From contig CBDCIZ010000003.1 in NCBI GenBank assembly GCA_965217685.1, positions 2,728,001-2,792,000 on the forward strand: a stretch of DNA of 64,000 bases, written 5' to 3'. Made by a program: the position numbers and the translations under genes. Position 1 is the first letter of the stretch. The number at the start of each line of letters is the position of its first letter. The stretch comes from Aurantimonas sp965217685. GTDB lineage: Bacteria > Pseudomonadota > Alphaproteobacteria > Rhizobiales > Rhizobiaceae. Of the stretch, positions 18,275 to 27,735 are shown in pieces. The notes under the pieces were generated by a model. It worked only from the letters and a program-made list of their open reading frames with translations. It was not told the origin of the DNA and ran no database searches.

Positions 18275-19037
18275 GAAACTGCGCCAGCTGGCGATCGTGC
18301 GCCGGCTCGAGGCGGCCGGCTTTCGCGCCTGGCCGGCCTCGTCGACGGCTTTCGACGGCACCTGGGCGGTGCGCGTCACGAAATCGTTTCCGGCCAAGCG
18401 GTTGAATTCGGTCAATCCGCTCGACCCCTCCGACACGACCGACATTTCCGGGCGCATCGCGCGGGCGAAAAAGACCTTTGCCGAATTCGGTCGTTCGATC
18501 ATCGTGCGCCAGTCTCCGCTAGCGCCCGAGGCACTGATCGCCTTTCTCGACAAGGAAGACTGGAGCCGCTTCGACGAATCGATCGTCATGACCGCCGATC
18601 TCGCCCGGACCGATCTATCCGGAACCGTCGAGCGCATCCCGATCCGCGACATGGCGCGCTATGTCGAGGCAAGTCTGAAAGTACACCAACGCCCGGCCTC
18701 GCTGCGTTCGGGGCTGACGGGGATTCTGGAATCGATCCGGCCGCCGACCGGCCTGTTCATCCGAGAGACCGGCGGCGAGCCGATCGCCGTGGCGCTGGCG
18801 ATCCACGACAACGACCTCGCTGGCCTCCTCGACGTCGCCGTGCGCGCCGACGAGCGCGGTCACGGCATCGGCCGCGACGTGGTGCGCTCGGCCTTGCGCT
18901 ACACGATGCACAAGGGTTCCAAGACTGCATGGGTGCAGGTCGAGGCCGACAATGCTGCCGGGCTGTCGCTCTATCGCAGCCTCGGTTTCGCGGAAGCCTA
19001 TCGCTACGTCTACCGCGCGCCTCCGGGAGATCGCTGA
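18255..19037 (+). CDS. GNAT family N-acetyltransferase
   Basis: A 260-residue protein with a GNAT fold in its C-terminal half: the acetyl-CoA loop is VRADERGHGIGRDVV and the end has EADNAAGLSLYRSLGF, the classic motif B. The N-terminal 120 residues look like a second, degenerate GNAT-like half. Start ATG lies inside the end of argJ, and its stop overlaps the mutT start (TGATG). This argJ-GNAT-mutT order recurs in Hyphomicrobiales. Substrate unknown. Confidence 0.88.
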   Translation: MAITEAEKLRQLAIVRRLEAAGFRAWPASSTAFDGTWAVRVTKSFPAKRLNSVNPLDPSDTTDISGRIARAKKTFAEFGRSIIVRQSPLAPEALIAFLDKEDWSRFDESIVMTADLARTDLSGTVERIPIRDMARYVEASLKVHQRPASLRSGLTGILESIRPPTGLFIRETGGEPIAVALAIHDNDLAGLLDVAVRADERGHGIGRDVVRSALRYTMHKGSKTAWVQVEADNAAGLSLYRSLGFAEAYRYVYRAPPGDR

Positions 19038-19468
19038 TGACGGTGTCCGTCCCCACCTTTGCAGGCGGCAAGCGCCTGCTCCTCGTCGTCGCCTGTGCGC
19101 TGATCGACGCCGACGGGCGCGTTCTGATTGCCGAGCGCCCCGCCGGCAAGTCGCTCGCCGGCCTTTGGGAGTTTCCCGGCGGCAAGCTGGAGCCGGGCGA
19201 AACGCCAGAGGCGTCGCTGATCCGGGAGCTGCGCGAGGAACTCGGCATCGAGACAGAGGAGGCGTGCCTGGCGCCGCTGACCTTCGCCAGCCACTCCTAC
19301 GACGACTTCCATCTCTTGATGCCGCTGTATGTCTGTCGCCGGTTTGAGGGCATCCCCGCCCCGCAGGAGGGCCAGCGGATCAAATGGGTTCGGCCGGGGG
19401 CCCTGCGCGATTACCCCATGCCGTCGGCCGACGAACCGCTGATCGCGCATCTGCAGGCGCTGCTGTGA
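19037..19468 (+). CDS. mutT: MutT-type Nudix hydrolase (8-oxo-dGTP diphosphatase)
   Basis: A 143-residue Nudix hydrolase that removes oxidised dGTP. The Nudix box begins GGKLEPGETPE near residue 48 and continues to RELREELGI, with all conserved Gly and Glu positions. The WEFPGGK context is typical of MutT proper. The ATG shares one base with the GNAT stop, so it is coupled to it. Confidence 0.92.
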   Translation: MTVSVPTFAGGKRLLLVVACALIDADGRVLIAERPAGKSLAGLWEFPGGKLEPGETPEASLIRELREELGIETEEACLAPLTFASHSYDDFHLLMPLYVCRRFEGIPAPQEGQRIKWVRPGALRDYPMPSADEPLIAHLQALL

Positions 19469-19568
19469 TGCACTCAAGGCTCAACATTTAACGCAGGCAA
19501 GCCTGCTCCATTAAGCGGTCTTTCATGTCTGTGGCGCAATTTGCCCTCCTTGGTGTGGGGAACGGCGG

Positions 19569-19895
19569 ATGGACGAGTGGGAAGCCGAACGAGACTCGAG
19601 TGACGACGCGTCTTCGAGCGAAGCGCGGACTCATGCGCACACGGGATTGATGCGCGCGACGTTGGTCTGCAGTTGCGTCGCCCTCGGTCTTGCGATCTTT
19701 GCGGCGCCCGCGGTCAAGCGGCAAGCCCAGGAGCTTGCGGCAAAGGCCCAGTCGGGTCTCGACCAGATGGCGACCGGCTCGATCCGTCGCGCCGGTTCGG
19801 CAGGGCAAGGTTCGATCGGACACGATGCGCTTTCAAAATCCGGAAAAGGAACTTGCAACCGCGGGCAGGTCGAGACGGGACAGCCGCCATGTTGA
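19569..19895 (+). CDS. Small single-pass membrane hypothetical protein
   Basis: A 108-residue protein: an acidic, Ser-rich cytoplasmic N-terminus, one membrane helix at about residues 29-48 (ATLVCSCVALGLAIFAAP), then a short polar region with a TGSIRR segment. Its last codons overlap the start of the Flp pilin. I do not recognise a functional domain. The overlap with the pilin suggests coexpression. Confidence 0.65.
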   Translation: MDEWEAERDSSDDASSSEARTHAHTGLMRATLVCSCVALGLAIFAAPAVKRQAQELAAKAQSGLDQMATGSIRRAGSAGQGSIGHDALSKSGKGTCNRGQVETGQPPC

Positions 19896-20095
19896 GTCAG
19901 CGTTGCCGCAGTTTCCTTTCAGCGCCGTTGGCGATTGAGACATTCGTGCACGACAAGACCGGCGCGATGGCCATCGAGTACGGTTTGATCGCAGGTATCG
20001 TCTCGATTGCGATCATCGCCGGCATCACCCAGATCGGTGCCGATCTCGGCGACGTCTTTCAGACGATATCGGACACGTTCTCCGGCCTGCTTTGA
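19889..20095 (+). CDS. Flp/Fap-type pilin
   Basis: A 68-residue type IVb prepilin. The class signature is present: a short leader ending in Gly, then AMAIEYGLIAGIVSIAII, with Glu at position 5 of the mature helix and the Tyr next to it. A TadV-type peptidase would cut at TG-AMAIEYG. No tad/cpa export genes are nearby, so it is an orphan pilin served by machinery coded elsewhere. The start overlaps the end of the previous gene by 7 bp. Confidence 0.88.
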   Translation: MLSQRCRSFLSAPLAIETFVHDKTGAMAIEYGLIAGIVSIAIIAGITQIGADLGDVFQTISDTFSGLL

Positions 20096-20113
20096 CGGCC
20101 ATGCGTCCCCGGG

Positions 20114-21040
20114 TCAATTCAGATCGCCGGAGCGATCGTTCAGCACGGCCGCCAGACTGCCCTTTGCGCTGCCTGGGCGAAGGGGCTTTTGCTGGCTCTC
20201 GTGGGGCTTCCAGCCGGACATGGAGATCATCTCGAACGTTGCCCTGATCCGCCCGTCGGGATCGGCGTAACGCTCGGCATAGATTTCCGCCGCGCGCACG
20301 AAAAGGCGCCGCGAGACGGGCCGGCGCGAGCGCTCCTGAAGCATGTTGGCCATGCCCATCGCTCTTAAATCGTTCATCAGATCGAACATCGTGTCGTAGC
20401 GGACGGTCAGCCGGTCCTGGTCGGTGACGGGAAGAGCGAAGCCCGTGCGTTGCAGCAGCGCGCCGGCATCACGGATGTCGGCGAAGGGCACCACGCGCGG
20501 CGAAATTCCGCCGTACAACTCTGTCTCGGCCGCAACCAGCGACGCCCGCAACTCATAGAGAGTGTCGCCGCCGAGGAAGCCTGCGAGGAACAGCCCGTCG
20601 GGCTTCAGCGCCCGCCTGATCTGCACCAGCGTGCCCGGCGTGTCGTTGGTCAGATGCAGCGACAGGGCGGAGACGATGAGATCGACGCTGTCGTCTGCCA
20701 GCGGCAGGGCCTCCTCGTCGCCGACCGCCGCCAGCGGATCGTTTGCGACGAGCCCGGCAAGGCGTTCGATCCTGAGCACTGTCTCGACCTGTCCCCGGTC
20801 TCGCAGGAGCGCGGCCATTTCTCCCGTGTGGCCACCGAGATCGACGCCGATGTCGAAGTGCCGGTCGACCAGCGACAGGCGGTCGGCAAGATCCTCGACC
20901 ACCGCGCGCAGGAGAAAGCGCTCGCCGCCGTCCGGCGCATCGCCCTGCATCGTGGCTCGCGCCTGGCGATCGAGCCGACGCCGGCGTCTCAGGTCGAGGA
21001 GCGCGCGGTCGAAGACGAGAGGATGGGCGGCATCGGGCAT
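20114..21040 (-). CDS. SAM-dependent methyltransferase-fold protein, NDUFAF5/BioC-like
   Basis: A 308-residue class I methyltransferase fold. It starts with the FDRALLDLRRRRRL motif found in mitochondrial NDUFAF5 and its alphaproteobacterial relatives; the SAM-binding motif I is VDLGGHTGEM, and motif II is DLIVSALSLHLTND. NDUFAF5 modifies a complex I subunit arginine, so a role in respiratory complex I assembly is possible (inference). The ATG at 21040 is preferred over one 66 bp upstream because homologues begin near MP-hydrophobic-FDRAL. Divergent from comF. Confidence 0.82.
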   Translation of the reverse strand: MPDAAHPLVFDRALLDLRRRRRLDRQARATMQGDAPDGGERFLLRAVVEDLADRLSLVDRHFDIGVDLGGHTGEMAALLRDRGQVETVLRIERLAGLVANDPLAAVGDEEALPLADDSVDLIVSALSLHLTNDTPGTLVQIRRALKPDGLFLAGFLGGDTLYELRASLVAAETELYGGISPRVVPFADIRDAGALLQRTGFALPVTDQDRLTVRYDTMFDLMNDLRAMGMANMLQERSRRPVSRRLFVRAAEIYAERYADPDGRIRATFEMISMSGWKPHESQQKPLRPGSAKGSLAAVLNDRSGDLN

Positions 21041-21277
21041 GGGGTTCTTCCCAAAGAGCGGCGGCGGTTTGATCGAAGCGGCCATTTCATGCGGATCTTC
21101 AGCCACATGCTGCTCGCCCGTTTCGATGCGACTTGTAGCTGACGGTCAAGGGAGTATCGTCAAGTCGCCGGGGCAGGGTAGAGGCAGCGCAATGGAATGC
21201 GATACGCCGTCGCAGCGACGGCGCAGGACGCGGTCACAGAGCGTCTTAGCAGTAGCGATGCGGCTGGGTGAGGGGCT

Positions 21278-22027
21278 ATGAATTTGTTCAGGCGGGGCCG
21301 GGAGGTATTGGCCGGTTCGGTTGGAAACCTGCTGTTTCCGCCGGTTTGTCCGGGTTGCCAGACGGCGATCACCGGCACGTCCACCGTTTGTCCGGCCTGC
21401 TGGAGCAAGTTGTGTTTTATCGAGAGGCCCTATTGCGAGGTGCTTGGCCTCCCCTTCGCCTACGATCTCGGCAAGGGATTTCTATCGGCCGAAGCGATCG
21501 CCGATCCGCCACCCTTCGGACGTCTGCGCGCTGCCGTGCTTTATCAGGATCTCGCGGCCAGGCTCGTCAGTGCGCTGAAATATTCCGATCGGACCGATCT
21601 CGTACCGTTGATGGCCGGGTGGATGGGACGGGCCGGCGCCGAGCTGTTGCGTGATGCGGAGGTGATCGTGCCGGTGCCGCTGCATTCGGGCCGGCTCTGG
21701 CGGCGGCGTTTCAATCAGTCGGCCGAGATCGGCCGGCACGTGACGCGTTTGGCGCGGGTGCAATTCGCACCGCTGGCGCTCAAGCGCGTCAAGCCGACCC
21801 AGAGCCAGGTCGGTCTCGGCCCGCGCCAGCGCATGGAAAACGTTCGTGGGGCCTTCAAGGTGCCCGACACCCGGCGGTGGGAGGTCGAGGGCAAGCACGT
21901 GCTCCTCGTCGACGACGTCTACACGACTGGCGCGACAGCCGCGAGCGCGACCCGTGCCCTGAAGCGTGCCGGGGCCGAGAGCGTCGACGTCCTGACCTTT
22001 GCCAGGGTTGCGACCGGCGACATGTGA
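21278..22027 (+). CDS. comF: ComF family phosphoribosyltransferase-like protein
   Basis: A 249-residue ComF/GntX-type protein. The N-terminal zinc ribbon has Cys24, Cys27, Cys38 and Cys41, and the C-terminal PRTase domain has the PRPP loop VLLVDDVYTTGAT (about 208-220). ComF acts at the inner face of the membrane in DNA uptake in competent bacteria; in alphaproteobacteria the role is less clear. Followed 39 bp later by grxC. Confidence 0.9.
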   Translation: MNLFRRGREVLAGSVGNLLFPPVCPGCQTAITGTSTVCPACWSKLCFIERPYCEVLGLPFAYDLGKGFLSAEAIADPPPFGRLRAAVLYQDLAARLVSALKYSDRTDLVPLMAGWMGRAGAELLRDAEVIVPVPLHSGRLWRRRFNQSAEIGRHVTRLARVQFAPLALKRVKPTQSQVGLGPRQRMENVRGAFKVPDTRRWEVEGKHVLLVDDVYTTGATAASATRALKRAGAESVDVLTFARVATGDM

Positions 22028-22066
22028 AGCCATATCTCGACGGCAACATGCTTTCGAAAGACGACG

Positions 22067-22324
22067 ATGCCTCAGATCACCATCTACACCCGCCAGCTCT
22101 GCGGCTTTTGTGCACGCGCCAAGCAACTTCTCGATCAGAAGGGCACAGCGTACGAGGAGAAGGACGCTTCGTCCTCGCCGGCGCTGCGCCAGGAGATGCG
22201 CGATCGCGCCAATGGCGGCTCGACCTTCCCGCAGATCTTCATCGGCGAGACTCATGTCGGCGGCTGCGACGATCTTTTCGCCCTCGACAGGGCCGGCAAG
22301 CTCGACGATATGCTGGCGGCCTGA
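22067..22324 (+). CDS. grxC: Glutaredoxin 3
   Basis: An 85-residue dithiol glutaredoxin. The active site is Cys12-Gly-Phe-Cys15 instead of the usual CPYC, and the glutathione-binding TFPQIFIGE (cis-Pro) and GGCDDL are intact. It reduces disulfides with glutathione in the cytosol. The comF-grxC-amidase-DUF1178 order is common in Hyphomicrobiales. Confidence 0.94.
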   Translation: MPQITIYTRQLCGFCARAKQLLDQKGTAYEEKDASSSPALRQEMRDRANGGSTFPQIFIGETHVGGCDDLFALDRAGKLDDMLAA

Positions 22325-22402
22325 CGCCGCTGTCCGCGTGCGTCGTAAACTTGTGACGGGGTTGGACCCGCGAGCGCCCATCAGACGAAGGAGCTTGAAG
22401 CG

Positions 22403-23287
22403 ATGACCGTGTTTCGTGCTGCCGTCCTGCAGATGCGTTCTGGCGTCGAGCCCGCAGCCAATGTCGAAAGCTTCGAGCGCCTGGTGCGTGAGGCCGTCGA
22501 TGCAGGTGCGAACTATGTGCAGTCGCCGGAGATGACCGGCATGGTTCAGCGTGACCGCGCCGGGCTGATGGCTCAATTGCGCTCCGAGGCCGAGGACCCG
22601 ATCGCCGCGGTCGCAGAGCGGCTGGCGCGCGAAAACGCTATCGTCGTCCATGTCGGCTCGGTGGCCGTGGCTTTGGAGGATGGACGCGTCGCCAACCGGG
22701 CGCTGCTGTTCGGGCCCGATGGTGGAAAGCTCGCCACCTACGACAAGATTCACATGTTCGACGTCGATCTCGACAATGGCGAGAGCTGGCGGGAGTCGCG
22801 CACCTATCGGCCTGGCGCCTGTGCGGGCATTGCCGATTTGACGCTGGGCGGCGATCCCGTGCGCTTCGGCCTGTCGGTCTGCTACGACATGCGCTTTCCG
22901 CATTTATACCGCGAGGAGGCGTTGGGCGGGGCCGAGGTGCTGACGGCACCGGCCGCCTTCACGCGCCAGACCGGCGAGGCCCATTGGCATGTGCTGCTGC
23001 GCGCCCGGGCCATCGAGAACGGCGCCTTCATGATCGCGGCGGCCCAGGGCGGTGTTCATGAGGACGGCCGCGAAACCTTCGGCCATTCGCTGATCGTCGA
23101 TCCGTGGGGCCGGGTCCTCGCCGAGATCGAGGGCAACGAGCCCGGTATCGCGGTGGCCGAGATCGATACGGCCGCGGTCGCAGCCGCCCGTGCCAAGATC
23201 CCGAATTTGAAGAACGCCCGACCTTTCACGGTCGGCACGGCCGGAACGACGGTATCGGTCACGGGTGCGCTCGAGGCCGCCGAATGA
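22403..23287 (+). CDS. Carbon-nitrogen hydrolase, Nit1/Nit2-like amidase
   Basis: A 294-residue nitrilase-superfamily amidase. The catalytic triad is Glu43 (QSPEM), Lys115 (TYDKIHMF) and Cys160 (LSVCYDMRFP). The FDVD after the Lys and the RFPHLYR after the Cys point to the Nit1/Nit2 branch, which hydrolyses deaminated glutathione or omega-amides. Its place beside grxC supports a glutathione-repair job (inference). The stop overlaps the ATG of the DUF1178 gene. Confidence 0.9.
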   Translation: MTVFRAAVLQMRSGVEPAANVESFERLVREAVDAGANYVQSPEMTGMVQRDRAGLMAQLRSEAEDPIAAVAERLARENAIVVHVGSVAVALEDGRVANRALLFGPDGGKLATYDKIHMFDVDLDNGESWRESRTYRPGACAGIADLTLGGDPVRFGLSVCYDMRFPHLYREEALGGAEVLTAPAAFTRQTGEAHWHVLLRARAIENGAFMIAAAQGGVHEDGRETFGHSLIVDPWGRVLAEIEGNEPGIAVAEIDTAAVAAARAKIPNLKNARPFTVGTAGTTVSVTGALEAAE

Positions 23288-23838
23288 TCAGCTTCGCGCT
23301 GCGCTGCGACCCCCATTCTCACGGTTTCGGCGGCTGGTTTCGTTCGGGCGACGATTTCGAGCGGCAGATCGCCGCGCATCTCGTCACCTGTCCGGTCTGC
23401 GGGACGACGAACGTCTCCAAAGCGCTCATGAAGCCGGCGATCGGCAAGGGAACGAAGGTGAAGCGCTCCGGCGAGCGCCGGGAAGCCGCCGTCGAAGCAG
23501 CTTCAGCGGCTGACGCGACGAAGCCGGCGTCCACGGGCGCGCCAGAGTCCCCTGGAGCGCTTGTGGCGCCCGTCGCCGCCGCATCCGGCGAAATGGCCGG
23601 TGTCGCAGCTGGCCAGGCGGCGGAGGTGATCGCCAAGCTTCGGACAATGACGCGCGAGCTGCGGGCAAAGTCGGATTACGTGGGCTCGCGCTTTGCCGAA
23701 GAGGCCCGCCGCATTCATTTCGGCGAGACCCAAAATCGCAGCATTTATGGCGAGGCCAGCAGGGCCGAGGTGGAAAAGCTGAGCGAGGACGGCATTACGG
23801 CCATCCCGCTGCCGTCGCTTCCCGAAGACGCGAACTGA
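23284..23838 (+). CDS. DUF1178 family protein
   Basis: A 184-residue protein of the DUF1178 family. The N-terminus has CDPHSHGFGGWFRS and a zinc-ribbon-like TCPVCGT; an Ala/Pro-rich linker (about 65-105) follows; the C-terminal half is helical with ARRIHFGETQNRSIYGEA, the conserved core. Function unknown. It overlaps the amidase by 4 bp. It is the last backbone gene: the Tn3-type repeat begins 85 bp after its stop. Confidence 0.85.
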   Translation: MISFALRCDPHSHGFGGWFRSGDDFERQIAAHLVTCPVCGTTNVSKALMKPAIGKGTKVKRSGERREAAVEAASAADATKPASTGAPESPGALVAPVAAASGEMAGVAAGQAAEVIAKLRTMTRELRAKSDYVGSRFAEEARRIHFGETQNRSIYGEASRAEVEKLSEDGITAIPLPSLPEDAN

Positions 23839-23923
23839 CGGCGAAGGTAGTCGGCGGCGGCAAGTCACCGGGCAGGGCAATATCGGGTTGCGTCGAACCT
23901 CGCCGATTCAACTCGGGCAACTC

Positions 23924-23979
23924 GGCCCAATCGGCCCGAAGCTGGGAAAACGGCCAACTTGCGGAACGGTAAGTGAACG
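23924..23979 (+). repeat. Left terminal inverted repeat of the Tn3-family element
   Basis: Starts GGCCCAATCGGCCCGAAG and ends TAAGTGAACG. It is the reverse complement of 27736-27791 except at four positions. Longer than the usual 38 bp of Tn3 ends. Confidence 0.88.
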
Positions 23980-24044
23980 TGGCCAGTCAGATTGACTTGG
24001 CTGCGGGCTGCCATTGAGATTCCTGCTTTTCAAGGAGCGGGTGA

Positions 24045-26947
24045 ATGGGCGTCAGGGTTTCAGCTGAGGAACTGGCCGGCGCCTGGAGCCTGTCGTTTTC
24101 CGACATCGAGTTCTTAAACACCAAGCCGCTCATCGCGAGAGCGGGAATCGCCGTCCAGTTGAAGTTCTTTGCGGCGCATGGATTTTTCGCCGATGCGGCC
24201 GACGGTGTGCCGGGCGATGCGATCGGGTATGTCGTTGAACAGCTCGGCGGCGGCGGTCTTGCCGGTTACGATTTCGCAGGGCGTTCGGGCCGGCGCCATC
24301 GCGCGGAAATCCTCCGGTATCTTGGCTTTCGACGCATGAAGCCGGCGGACCGCGAAGCGCTGGCGGCCTGGATATCGACCGAGCTTTGTCCGTCGGGCAT
24401 GACGGTCAGCGCGATGATGGACCGAGTGTTTCTCTGGTGCCGGGACGGAAAAATCTTCGCTTCGTCGCGCAAGGAATTGGAGCGGCTTTCGCGATCGGAA
24501 CGTCAGCGGTTTCTGGATGCCTATCTCGGCCGCGTCGCCGATCGCCTTCATCCCGAAGCCCAGGCGTCAATGGAAGCTTCGCTCGCCGATCCCGACAACG
24601 AGACAGGATTTCATTCTATCAAGAACGATGCGGGTCAGGCCTCGCTCGACAACATTATCGCCGTCACGGATCGTCTGGCCTTCATCCAAAGGCTCGACTG
24701 CCGGTAGACCTTTTGTCGGTGCTCGGAACGGCATGGATCGAACAGATCGAGCGACGGGTCGGGGGCGAGAAGGCCTCGGAGATGCGCCGTCATCCGCACG
24801 CGCGACAATTGGGGCTTTACGCGGTGTTCCTCATGTCGCGGCAGTCGAAGATCATCGACGCCATGATCGACCTTCTGATCGAGACGGTTCATCGGATCAC
24901 GACGCGTTCCAAACGCAAGGTGATCGCCGGCATCGCCCGTGACATCGAGAAAGTCTACGGGAAGGAGCGTCTGCTGGTCGATATCGCCGGCGCAGCCATC
25001 GATAATCCGTCGGGACGGGTCTGCGATGTGATCTTTCCCGTCGCGGGTGAGACGAAGCTGGCGGCGATCGTCGACGAGTATCGCGCGCAAGGTGCGCTCG
25101 ACCGGCGCATCTACAAGGTGATGCGCGGTTCCTATGCCAGCCATTACCGCCGCATGGTGCCGAAGCTGCTTTCGGTGCTGGGGTTTCGCTCCAACAACGC
25201 GGCCTGGCGCCCTGTCGTCGACGCCTTCGACTGGATGAGGTCGATGGTCAACGACGGCCGCCGTTTTGTTTCCCGGCAGGATGTGCCGGTCGACGAGGTC
25301 ATTCCTGCCAAATGGCGCAGCGCCGTCATCGGCAAGGACGGTCGGGTCAATCGTATCAGCTACGAGCTTTGTGTCCTCAGCCAGTTGCGTGAGAGTATCC
25401 GCGCCAAGGAGATCTGGATCGTCGGCGCCGACCGCTATCGCAATCCCGACGACGACCTGCCGAAGGACTTCGAGACGAAGCGTGCCGCCTATTATTCCAG
25501 CCTCAATCTGACGCCGGACGCGAAAGCCTTCATCGGCGAGATCAAGACGGAGCTGGAGGAGGAGCTTCGCCTCCTGAACACCGATCTTCCCGGGAACGAC
25601 AAGGTTCGCATCCTGTGGCGGGGCAAGAACCGCATTCGCGTCACGCCGTTCAAGCCGGCGCCGGAACCGACGAGCCTTACGGCGGTGAAGGCAGAGATCG
25701 TTAGACGCTGGCCGATGACGGGACTGCTCGATGTCTTGAAGGAGGCCGCGCTCGATACCGGCTTTCTGGATGCCTTCGAGACGTCGGCTTCGCGTGTCGC
25801 GCTTTCGCGTTCAGCACTCGACCGGCGTCTGCTTCTGTGCCTCTACGGTCTCGGCACCAATGCCGGCATCAAGCGCATCGCGGCCGCGGGGCCGGACGTC
25901 ACCTACGAGGAACTGCTGCATGTGCGCCGGCGGTTCATTCATGCCGGAGCGATGCGACAGGCCTGTGCGCAGGTCGCGAACGCCACGCTTTCGGTGCGCA
26001 ATACCGCCGTATGGGGCGAGGCCGGCACGGCCTGCGCTTCCGATTCCCGTAAGTTCGGCGCTTGGGATCGGAACTTGATGACCGAATGGCACGCCCGTTA
26101 CGGCGGCCGCGGCGTGATGATCTACTGGCATGTCGAGAAACAGTCGGTCTGCATTTATTCGCAGCTCAAGCGGTGCTCCTCGTCGGAGGTCGCCTCGATG
26201 ATCGAGGGTGTGCTGCGCCACTGCACCGACATGGAAATCCAGCGCCAGTACGTCGACAGCCATGGTCAGAGCGCCGTTGGCTTCGCCTTCTGCCGGCTCC
26301 TGGGATTCGAACTCGCCCCGCGCTTGAAAGCGATCGCTCGTCAAAAACTCGCCTTGCCCGCTGTCGGCATGCGTTCCGAGCTGCCCAACCTGTTGCCGGT
26401 CCTGTCCGGCGCCATCGACTGGGATGAGATCGAGCGGCAATATGACGAGATGGTCAAATACACCGCGGCCATGCAAAGCCGGACGGCCGATCCCGAAGCG
26501 ATCCTTCGGCGCTTCGCCCGGGCCGAGGTGATGCACCCGACCTACAAGGCGCTCGCCGAACTCGGCCGCGCGATCAAGACGATCTTTCTGTGCTGGTACC
26601 TGCGTTCGGAAGCCTTCCGGCGCGAGATCCACGAAGGGCTGAACGTCGTCGAGAACTGGAACAGCGCCAACTCCTTCGTGTTCTTCGGCCAGGATGGCGA
26701 GATCGCCACCAACCGGCTTGAAGACCAGGAAATCTCGGTGCTGGCGCTCCATCTGCTCCAGACGTCGCTGGTCTATGTGAACACGCGGATGATGCAGTCC
26801 GTGCTGACCGAGCCCACTTGGGCCGGAAAGATGAGCCAGGCGGATTATCGCGGGCTGAACCCACTGATCTACGGGCACACCAATCCCTATGGCCGCTACG
26901 ATCTCGACATGAACGATCGCATCGACTTCGAACGTCGAGCCGCTTGA
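24045..26947 (+). pseudogene. tnpA: Tn3-family DDE transposase TnpA, one-base frameshift
   Basis: Start is certain: AAGGAGCGGG precedes the ATG. The first 216 or so codons give the N-terminal DNA-binding part (DUF4158 type). The frame then stops at TAG 24705, while the rest continues in another frame from about 24695 as LPVDLLSVLG to the end. Relatives read RLDLPxDLLS here, so one C is missing between GAC and TG at 24698-24699. The remainder is intact, with DDE residues in CASDSRKFG, YVDSHGQS and VENWNSAN. Repaired length would be about 968 residues. A programmed shift is unlikely because no slippery heptamer is present. Confidence 0.9.
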
Positions 26948-26958
26948 ACCGGAAGTTC

Positions 26959-27584
26959 CTACCGACGACTTGCTGCCAGCAGTTTCGTGCCGTTGGCGCG
27001 GAGTCGGCCTGTCGGATCGACAAAGCGGTAAAGCGTTTGCCGCGACACACCGAGTTCGTCGCAGAGGTCCGACACCTTCGTTTCCGGCTGCGCCATCGCC
27101 GCCTGGGCCAGCCGCAGCTTTGCCGGGGTCATCTTGTATGGCCGTCCGCCGTTGCGCCCTCGAGCTCGCGCGGACGCCAGGCCGGCCTTGGTGCGCTCGA
27201 CGATCAGGTCGCGCTCGAACTCGGCGAGACCGGCAAAGATCGCGAACACCAGGCGGCCGTTTGCTGTTGTCGTGTCGATCGAGGCCCCTTGTCCGGTCAG
27301 GACCTTGAAGCCGACGCCCCGCGCCGTCAGGTCCGACACCGTATTGACGAGATGGCGAGGTTGCGACCAAGCCGATCCAGCTTCCAGACAACGAATGTGT
27401 CGTCGGAGCGCAAGGCTTTCAAACAGGCTTCCAGTCCTGGCCGATCGTCACGACGGCCGGACGCGCTGTCCTCGTAGATCTGATCGGCTGCCACCCCGGA
27501 TGCGATGAGGGCGTCGCGCTGAAGATCGTGGACTTGGCTTCCATCCGCCTTGGAGACGCGGACATATCCGATGAGAATTGTCAC
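26959..27584 (-). pseudogene. tnpR: Serine resolvase/invertase TnpR, one-base frameshift
   Basis: Starts at GTG 27584. The N-terminal catalytic part (IGYVRVSKADGSQ with the active Ser, then WKLDRLGRNL) is followed by nonsense residues, and the correct sequence resumes one frame over as SDLTARGVGFKVL to the C-terminal helix-turn-helix (LCDELGVSRQTLYRF). Relatives read GRNLRHLVNTV; one C (a G on the plus strand) is missing near 27357. The gene ends 11 bp from the tnpA stop, tail to tail. Without repair no resolvase is made. Confidence 0.9.
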
Positions 27585-27669
27585 ATAGACGCTCGTTTAT
27601 GGAGCAAACCGAACTGCCGGCTCAAACCCAGCCGAGTTTGTCACTAAACACGTCATTTTGTCTATGTGA
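27581..27669. promoter_or_regulatory. res-like recombination site and tnpR promoter region
   Basis: Lies directly upstream of tnpR. A perfect 10-bp inverted repeat TCACATAGAC (27581-27590) / GTCTATGTGA (27660-27669) bounds it, and inside are two imperfect dyads of the form GTTT-N6/7-AAAC. This matches the multi-subsite layout of resolvase sites. Confidence 0.55.
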
Positions 27670-27735
27670 AGCAAAGGTGCCGAAAGCATTGTTGTGAGAC
27701 AAAGCCAATGACAGGCTCGACCTGTCAGCGAAACG

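Noticed and set aside
21482..22903. A 473-codon minus-strand frame opposite comF, grxC and the amidase
   Set aside because: Antisense shadow; all three plus-strand genes have intact active sites.
24690..24710. Programmed frameshift in tnpA
   Set aside because: No slippery heptamer is present, and Tn3-family transposases are normally read in one frame; a lost C fits better.
25811..27391. A 526-codon minus-strand frame across the tnpA end and tnpR
   Set aside because: Antisense to the transposase core with its DDE residues; its N-terminal part is only another frame of tnpR.
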